Assembly: GCF_044769865.1 (NCBI RefSeq)
Contig: NZ_JBIZWA010000001.1
Coordinates: forward strand, 1,054,001 to 1,118,000
Reading direction: 5' to 3'
DNA length: 64,000 nucleotides
From: Homoserinimonas sp044769865
GTDB taxonomy: Bacteria > Actinomycetota > Actinomycetes > Actinomycetales > Microbacteriaceae
Position 1 is the stretch's first letter. Each line of letters begins with the position of its first letter. Position numbers and translations under genes: made by a program. The notes under the pieces are model-generated. The model was not told where the DNA came from. It made no database searches and saw only the letters and a program-made list of their open reading frames with translations. This document shows, in pieces, positions 57,656 to 64,000 of the stretch.

Positions 57656-59098
57656 CTAGGTGAGGCGCTCGTGCTTCGGCAGCCGCACGAAGAGCAGCAT
57701 GATGAGGCCGATCAGCAGCACGAGGCCGATGCCGAGCACACCATAGATGATGCCGCCGAACGCGGCCAGGAAGAGCGACCACGCGAGGGGGGAGAGGAAG
57801 CTCGCGACGCGGCCCGTGGTGGCGTAGAGGCCGAAGATCTCGCCCTGCATGCCGGCGGGGGTCACGCGGGTGAGCAGTCCGCGGCTGGCCGCCTGGGCGG
57901 GCCCGACGAAGGCGCACAGGATGAGGCCGCAGACCCAGAACACGATCGTGCCGAGGTCGCGGAGGGCGAAGACGGCGACCGTCATGAGCACGAGCCCCAC
58001 CAGCGTCGCGACGATGAGGCGCTTCGGCCCGATCACGTCGTCGATGCGTCCCGCGAAGATGGTCGAGACCCCGGCGACCAGGTTGGCGGCGACGCCGAAG
58101 ATCATGACCTCGATTGTGCTGAAGCCGAATCCCTGCGCGGCAAGGATCGCGCCGAAGGCGAAGACGCCCGCGAGGCCGTCGCGGTAGACGGCGGCGGAGA
58201 GCAGGAACCAGAACGTCGAGCGGTTGTGCTTGAAGAGCTTGCCCAGGTCTTTCGCGAGCACGACGTAGGCGCCGAAGAACGAGGCCCGCTGGGCATCTGC
58301 GTAGGCGGGCGACTCGGGCACGTTCTTGAACATGGGGATCGCGAAGAGGATCGTCCACACGGCGCACACGACCGCGACGAGCTTGAACGCGAGGGCCTGG
58401 TCGGTGCCGATGCCGAAGATGAGCGGGATGCACAGCACGAGCGCGAGGATGCCGCCGATGTAGCCGAGGCCCCAGCCGAGCCCCGAGATGCGCCCAACGT
58501 TTGCGGGCGTCGAGACTTCGGAGAGCATCGCGTTGTAGCTGACGCCGCCGATCTCGCTCACCACCGCGCCGATCGCGACGGCGAGGGCGCCGAACCAGAA
58601 GTACTTGGGGTCAGCCTCGACAAAGAAGAGCGAGAACTGGATGAGCGCGATCGCGATCGTCGCCCCGATGAGCCACTTCTTCTTGTTGCCGCGCGCATCC
58701 GCCTGCTGGCCGAGCACAGGCGCGAGCACGAGGATCAGGATGCCCGCGGCGAAGTTCGCCCAGCCCCACCATTCGGCGAGGTCGGTGAGCCCCTGGCAGT
58801 AGGCGGTGCCCATGTTGTCGGCGAGGGCGCAGCTGAGCCAACTGCCGTCGGCCTGCTGGCCGGATGCCGCGACATCCGGTTCCAGGAACTGCCGCGAGGT
58901 CAGGTAGAGCGACACCCACACGAAGGTGAGGATGACGGTGTTGAAGGGCTGCATGGCCCAGTCCCACATGGCCCAGGAGCGAACGACCTTCTTGGGGACG
59001 GGTTCCCCGCGTACTCCGCGGCCGATGGCGCCGAGCGCCTGGGTGTTGGCTGCGGTTGGGGGAGCGGGAACGGCATCCTTGCCTTGATCCGTGGTCAT
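57656..59098 (-). CDS. MFS transporter, UMF1/Atg22-like
   Basis: A 480-residue carrier with 12 helices. WAMWDWAMQPFNTVILTFVW (near residue 43) matches the WxxYDWAxS hallmark of the UMF1 (vacuole effluxer Atg22-like) branch, and the extra outer loop after helix 1 with SCALADNMGTAYC is typical. Substrate unknown; amino acids or sugars are possible. It is followed after 15 bases by the esterase gene, so they may be co-expressed. Confidence 0.85.
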   Translation of the reverse strand: MTTDQGKDAVPAPPTAANTQALGAIGRGVRGEPVPKKVVRSWAMWDWAMQPFNTVILTFVWVSLYLTSRQFLEPDVAASGQQADGSWLSCALADNMGTAYCQGLTDLAEWWGWANFAAGILILVLAPVLGQQADARGNKKKWLIGATIAIALIQFSLFFVEADPKYFWFGALAVAIGAVVSEIGGVSYNAMLSEVSTPANVGRISGLGWGLGYIGGILALVLCIPLIFGIGTDQALAFKLVAVVCAVWTILFAIPMFKNVPESPAYADAQRASFFGAYVVLAKDLGKLFKHNRSTFWFLLSAAVYRDGLAGVFAFGAILAAQGFGFSTIEVMIFGVAANLVAGVSTIFAGRIDDVIGPKRLIVATLVGLVLMTVAVFALRDLGTIVFWVCGLILCAFVGPAQAASRGLLTRVTPAGMQGEIFGLYATTGRVASFLSPLAWSLFLAAFGGIIYGVLGIGLVLLIGLIMLLFVRLPKHERLT

Positions 59099-59164
59099 GC
59101 GCTCAGGCTAATGGCGTTGGGTGAACTTTCGGTGCCTCCCATGCGGGGGTCGGATGCCGCAAAT

Positions 59165-59185
59165 CTTGAGCCTCATCGACTCAAT
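59165..59185. promoter_or_regulatory. HAIR box 1
   Basis: CTTGAGC-CTCATCG-ACTCAAT fits the HspR-associated inverted repeat CTTGAGT-N7-ACTCAAG with two changes. It lies 16 bases upstream of the -35 hexamer. Confidence 0.85.
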
Positions 59186-59200
59186 TCTGAGTTTTCCGAC

Positions 59201-59228
59201 TTGACATGACTCGGCTCAGGTCTAGAAT
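59201..59228 (+). promoter_or_regulatory. dnaK promoter
   Basis: TTGACA (59201-59206), 16-base spacer, TAGAAT (59223-59228): a strong sigma70-type promoter placed between the two HAIR boxes, with HAIR box 2 overlapping the -10. Confidence 0.8.
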
Positions 59229-59247
59229 TGAGCGTGCCCGACTCAAC
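59227..59247. promoter_or_regulatory. HAIR box 2
   Basis: ATTGAGC-GTGCCCG-ACTCAAC, a second HspR site covering the -10 and start of transcription. Bound HspR here would block the promoter directly. Confidence 0.85.
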
Positions 59248-59296
59248 TTCGGGCCGCAGACTTTCGAACGACCAACGCACTATAAGGAGAACACGC

Positions 59297-61150
<1,854 letters not shown>

Positions 61151-61152
61151 CC

Positions 61153-61740
61153 ATGGCTGACAAGAATCACGACAAGGACCAGGGCGCGGACGTGCCCGAG
61201 CCCGACGTCGGTCGCGAGGATCTCGAGGAGGCCGCTGACGGCCTCCTCGAGGCCGAGGGCCCCGATGTGGAGACCTCGCTCGACGACGCGGACCTCTCGT
61301 TCCTCGAGCAGAATGCCAACGACCTCGCGGCGGAGCGTCTCGCCGACCTGCAGCGTCTGCAGGCCGAGTATGCGAACTACCGCAAGCGGGTCGACCGCGA
61401 CCGTGAGGCCAACCGCCTCCAGGCGGCGCAGGACCTCGTGGCCTCGCTGCTTCCGGTGCTCGACGACCTCGACCTTGCCGAGTCGCACGGAGACCTGCAG
61501 GAGGGTGGCCCGTTCACCCTCATCGCGCAGAAGCTCCGCACGACCCTCGAAAGGACCGGTCTCGAGCGGGTTGGCGCAAAGGACGACGAGTTCGACCCCA
61601 ACCTGCATGAGGCGATCGCACAGATCCCCAACCCCGAGGTCACCGTCATGACGGTGCTCGATGTGCACAAGGTCGGCTACCGCATGGGTGACCGCCTGCT
61701 TCGCGCGGCGCAGGTCGCCGTCGCGGTGCCGCAGGACTAG
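61153..61740 (+). CDS. grpE: Nucleotide exchange factor GrpE
   Basis: A 195-residue protein: acidic N-terminal region, long helix with RLQAEYANYRKRVDRDREAN near residue 75, and the beta domain LHEAIAQIPNPEVTVMTVLDVHKVGYRMGDRLLRAAQV split at QIPNPEV and GYRMGDRLLRAAQV, all typical of GrpE. It releases ADP from DnaK. It starts two bases after the dnaK stop. Confidence 0.96.
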   Translation: MADKNHDKDQGADVPEPDVGREDLEEAADGLLEAEGPDVETSLDDADLSFLEQNANDLAAERLADLQRLQAEYANYRKRVDRDREANRLQAAQDLVASLLPVLDDLDLAESHGDLQEGGPFTLIAQKLRTTLERTGLERVGAKDDEFDPNLHEAIAQIPNPEVTVMTVLDVHKVGYRMGDRLLRAAQVAVAVPQD

Positions 61741-61751
61741 CAGCGGGCTTT

Positions 61752-61806
61752 GAGCGTCGGGAACCTGCGTCACCGCGACAGTGTGTGCCGCAGGTTCTCG
61801 ACACTC
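61752..61806 (+). repeat. Inverted repeat between grpE and dnaJ (family G)
   Basis: Arms of 18 bp with two mismatches (GAGCGTCGGGAACCTGCG at 61752-61769 and its complement at 61789-61806). It fills most of the 95-base gap before dnaJ and could lower or fine-tune downstream expression, or protect the dnaK-grpE message. Confidence 0.75.
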
Positions 61807-61835
61807 ACCCGCCATGTACTTACGAAAGGAGTCTG

Positions 61836-62828
61836 ATGGCCAGTCAGGACTGGTTGGAGAAGGACTTCTACAAGGTGCTGGGCGTCTCCAAAGACGTCTC
61901 GGATGCCGAGCTGAAGAAGACCTATCGCAAGCTCGCGCGCCAGTACCACCCCGACTCCAACCCGGGGGATGCGAAGGCTGAGGCCCGCTTCAAGGAGATC
62001 AGCGAGGCCCACGCCGTGCTCGCTGACCCCGAGACGCGCCGCGAGTACGACCAGGTGCGCGCGATGGGCATGGGTGCCCCGCGCTTCACGGCGGGCGGCC
62101 GCGGTCAGGCGGGCGGCTTCGAGGACATCTTCGGTGGCATGTTCGGCGGCGGCGCTCCCGGTGGCGCCCCGGGCGGTGCCCGCGGCGGCTACCAGTCGGC
62201 AGACTTCAGCGACATCTTCGGCGGGATGTTCGGGGGTGGCGGCTTCAATGGTGGCGGCTTCCGCGGCGCCCAGTCGAAGGGACGGGATGTCACCGCCACG
62301 ACGACGCTCGACTTTGTCTCGGCCATCAACGGCGACACGGTGCGGCTGCAGGGCGTGGGCGGCAAGCCCATGACCGTGCGCATCCCTGCTGGCGTCAGCG
62401 ACGGCCAGAAGATCCGGCTCAAAGGCAAGGGCGAGCCGAGCCTCGACGGCGGCCCGGCCGGCGACCTGACCCTCACCGTCACGGTCAAAAAGCATCCGGT
62501 GTTCACTCGCGACGGCGACAACCTGCGCGTCGACGTGCCCGTCACCTTCGTCGAGGCCGTGCAGGGCGCCACGATCGAGGTGCCCACCCTGGGCGGCGAA
62601 CCCGTCAAGCTGAAGGTGCCGCCGGGCACGCCAAGTGGCCGGGTGCTGCGGGTCAAGGGCCGCGGGGTGACCGTGGGCGGAGCATCCGGTGACCTGCTCG
62701 CGACCGTGCAGGTCGTGGTTCCCAGCCACCTGACCCCCGATGCCGCGAAGGCCGTCAAGGCGCTCGCGAAGGCCCTGCCCGATGAGAACCCCCGTGATGA
62801 CCTGATCGCCAGGGCGCGGAAGGGGTGA
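61836..62828 (+). CDS. dnaJ: DnaJ-type cochaperone without zinc finger
   Basis: A 330-residue J-protein. J domain residues 9-72 with HPD at 38-40; Gly/Phe-rich region about 80-150; then directly the C-terminal substrate domain (GVGGKPMTVRIPAGVSDGQK). The four CxxCxGxG zinc motifs of classical DnaJ are absent, which makes it type II, CbpA-like. It stimulates DnaK ATPase and delivers substrates. The start at 61836 follows GAAAGGAG. Confidence 0.93.
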   Translation: MASQDWLEKDFYKVLGVSKDVSDAELKKTYRKLARQYHPDSNPGDAKAEARFKEISEAHAVLADPETRREYDQVRAMGMGAPRFTAGGRGQAGGFEDIFGGMFGGGAPGGAPGGARGGYQSADFSDIFGGMFGGGGFNGGGFRGAQSKGRDVTATTTLDFVSAINGDTVRLQGVGGKPMTVRIPAGVSDGQKIRLKGKGEPSLDGGPAGDLTLTVTVKKHPVFTRDGDNLRVDVPVTFVEAVQGATIEVPTLGGEPVKLKVPPGTPSGRVLRVKGRGVTVGGASGDLLATVQVVVPSHLTPDAAKAVKALAKALPDENPRDDLIARARKG

Positions 62829-62830
62829 GC

Positions 62831-63253
62831 ATGGATCCCGCCGCTCCCCTCTTCGCCATCGCCGTCGCGGCGGAGCTGGCGGGCATGCACCCGCAGACGC
62901 TGCGGCAGTATGACCGTCTCGGGCTTGTCAGCCCCAAGCGCACGAGCGGCAAGTCGCGTCGGTACTCGATGCGGGATGTCGTGCAGTTGCGTGAGATCGC
63001 GGCGCTCGGGGCCGAGGGCGTCAGCCTTGAGGGCATCCGTCGCATCATGTCGCTCGAGAATCGCGTCATGGAGCTCTCGGAGCGGGTGCGTGAACTCGAG
63101 ACGGCGCTCGCGGACGAGATGCTGAAGCAGTCCGGCCGTCGGGTGTTCGCGGCCGACGAGACCGGTGCCGTCGTCTCGCTGCGCGCGGGGGAGCGCGTGC
63201 GCCGCGCCAACCAGGTCGTCGTGTGGCGGCCCCTCGAACGCGGCCAGTCATGA
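62831..63253 (+). CDS. hspR: Heat-shock repressor HspR (MerR family)
   Basis: A 140-residue MerR-type protein: LFAIAVAAELAGMHPQTLRQYDRLGLVSPKRTSGKSRRYSMRDV, quoted here as MHPQTLRQYDRLGLVSPKRT, is the wHTH, followed by a coiled coil (RVMELSERVRELETALADEM). HspR binds HAIR boxes with DnaK as corepressor; two such boxes flank the dnaK promoter, closing the loop. The ATG at 62831 follows GGAAGGGG; a GTG at 62825 overlapping the dnaJ stop is also possible. Confidence 0.94.
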   Translation: MDPAAPLFAIAVAAELAGMHPQTLRQYDRLGLVSPKRTSGKSRRYSMRDVVQLREIAALGAEGVSLEGIRRIMSLENRVMELSERVRELETALADEMLKQSGRRVFAADETGAVVSLRAGERVRRANQVVVWRPLERGQS

Positions 63254-64000
63254 CCGGGTTCGCCTTCGAGCGGCTGCGCCGTCGGCCAGACCTTGAAGCG
63301 CCCAACCTGTTCGCCTTCGATGCGAGCGACCGGCTGATCCTCGACGAGGCGGCCTCCGACATCGCCGCGCATCCTGATGCTGTCGTCACGATCGGCGACC
63401 GGTACGGGGCACTGACGCTCGGGGCCGCGGCGCTGCACGGTGCCACGGCCATCCGCTCGCACCAGGACGCCCTAATCGGCGAGCGCGCCCTCGACGCGAA
63501 CGCCCACGAGCTGGGACTCGACGGATGCTTCACGCACCACGAACTCGACGCCGAACTGTTCCGTGGCGCCCGCACCGTGCTCATGCAACTCCCCAAGAGT
63601 CTCGACCAACTCGACGAGGTCGCCGGGCTGATCGCCGCCCATGCCGACCCGGCCGTCGTCGTCTACGCGGGCGGACGCATCAAGCACCTCACCCCCGCCA
63701 TGAATGAGGTGCTCGGGCGCCACTTCGGCTCCGTGAACGCGACGCTCGCGCGCCAGAAGTCGCGCGTGCTCGTGGCCCGCGCGCCCCGCGCTGGCGAGAG
63801 CGAGTGGCCGAAGCACGAGTTCCACGCCGAGCTCGACCTGTGGGTGTGCGCGCACGGTGGCGCCTTCGCGGGCACGCGGCTCGACATCGGCACGCGCTTC
63901 CTGCTGCAGTTCCTCGACCGGGTGAAGGCGGATGCGCGCACGGCCATCGACCTCGGCTGCGGCACGGGCATCCTTGCGGCGGCGCTCAAGCGTTCACGGC
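63250..64000 (+). CDS. Class I methyltransferase, RsmC/RlmG-like (cut by window edge)
   Basis: The first 250 residues of a SAM-dependent methyltransferase. The N-terminal half (LFAFDASDRLILDEAASDI, ALIGERALDANAHELGL) is the degenerate first domain of RsmC/RlmG rRNA guanine methyltransferases, and the SAM loop DLGCGTGILAAAL appears just before the edge; the catalytic NPP-type motif lies beyond. Start overlaps the hspR stop (ATGA), so it may be co-transcribed with the heat-shock operon. Confidence 0.82.
   Translation, partial: MTGFAFERLRRRPDLEAPNLFAFDASDRLILDEAASDIAAHPDAVVTIGDRYGALTLGAAALHGATAIRSHQDALIGERALDANAHELGLDGCFTHHELDAELFRGARTVLMQLPKSLDQLDEVAGLIAAHADPAVVVYAGGRIKHLTPAMNEVLGRHFGSVNATLARQKSRVLVARAPRAGESEWPKHEFHAELDLWVCAHGGAFAGTRLDIGTRFLLQFLDRVKADARTAIDLGCGTGILAAALKRSR

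Overview
The window is very GC-rich with almost exclusively G/C third codon positions, many GTG/TTG starts, ATGA/GTGA start-stop overlaps, and frequent in-coding GGATGCC/GCATCCG strings. Together with a C50-type carotenoid cluster (idi, crtE-crtB-crtI-crtYe-crtYf-crtEb), an HspR-type dnaK operon (dnaK-grpE-dnaJ-hspR) with HAIR boxes, and a DCD of the mycobacterial bifunctional type, this points to a chromosomal segment of an actinobacterium, most likely of the family Microbacteriaceae. No phage, plasmid, transposase or CRISPR signature was seen.

Layout. 0-3 kb: an MFS transporter cut by the left edge, a conserved hypothetical, and a sodium:solute symporter with its tiny companion protein. 3.3-8.6 kb: a flavodoxin-like protein, a GntR(YtrA)-DUF1648-ABC ATPase-ABC permease operon, a DUF421 protein and a hypothetical. 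9-17.3 kb: oxidative catabolism genes (two SDRs, a phenol-hydroxylase-type FAD monooxygenase, a fumarate reductase/ketosteroid dehydrogenase-type flavoprotein) with TetR, IclR and TetR regulators. 17.4-23.6 kb: arsenic resistance (ACR3-like carriers, ArsR, ArsO-like flavoprotein, ArsC) and an FMN reductase/MarR pair. 23.7-25.4 kb: a membrane protein-XRE-dehydrogenase operon.

25.5-33.6 kb: an FCD-GntR regulator divergent from a NitT/TauT importer (ATPase, permease, lipoprotein), a RutB-like cysteine hydrolase, an MFS carrier and a long asparaginase-like protein, apparently one import-and-hydrolyse system for an amide or other nitrogen compound, followed by a TetR regulator. 33.6-40 kb: tRNA-Gly(CCC), GNAT, dcd, a ThuA-like protein, alpha/beta hydrolase/TetR and MMPL/MarR divergent pairs. 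40-45.8 kb: the carotenoid cluster. 46-55 kb: an accessory-looking block with looser codon use: a second NitT/TauT importer with two permeases, a thiolase-fold protein lacking its catalytic Cys and His, a zinc-ribbon/OB-fold (DUF35) partner and an acyl-CoA ligase, facing an Ohr/OsmC protein, a racemase-fold protein without its two cysteines, and a quinone oxidoreductase. This block is the best candidate for an undescribed catabolic system. 55-59 kb: MarR, PEP mutase/isocitrate lyase-like enzyme, an esterase and a UMF1-like MFS protein. 59-64 kb: the heat-shock operon and a methyltransferase cut by the right edge.

The other striking property is the non-coding DNA. Gaps between gene ends carry several distinct families of 58-86 bp near-perfect inverted repeats (four copies of one, three of another, two of a third, plus singletons). 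In two places repeat sequence supplies the C-terminal codons of a gene. Operators were read as perfect palindromes or paired boxes at many divergent promoters.
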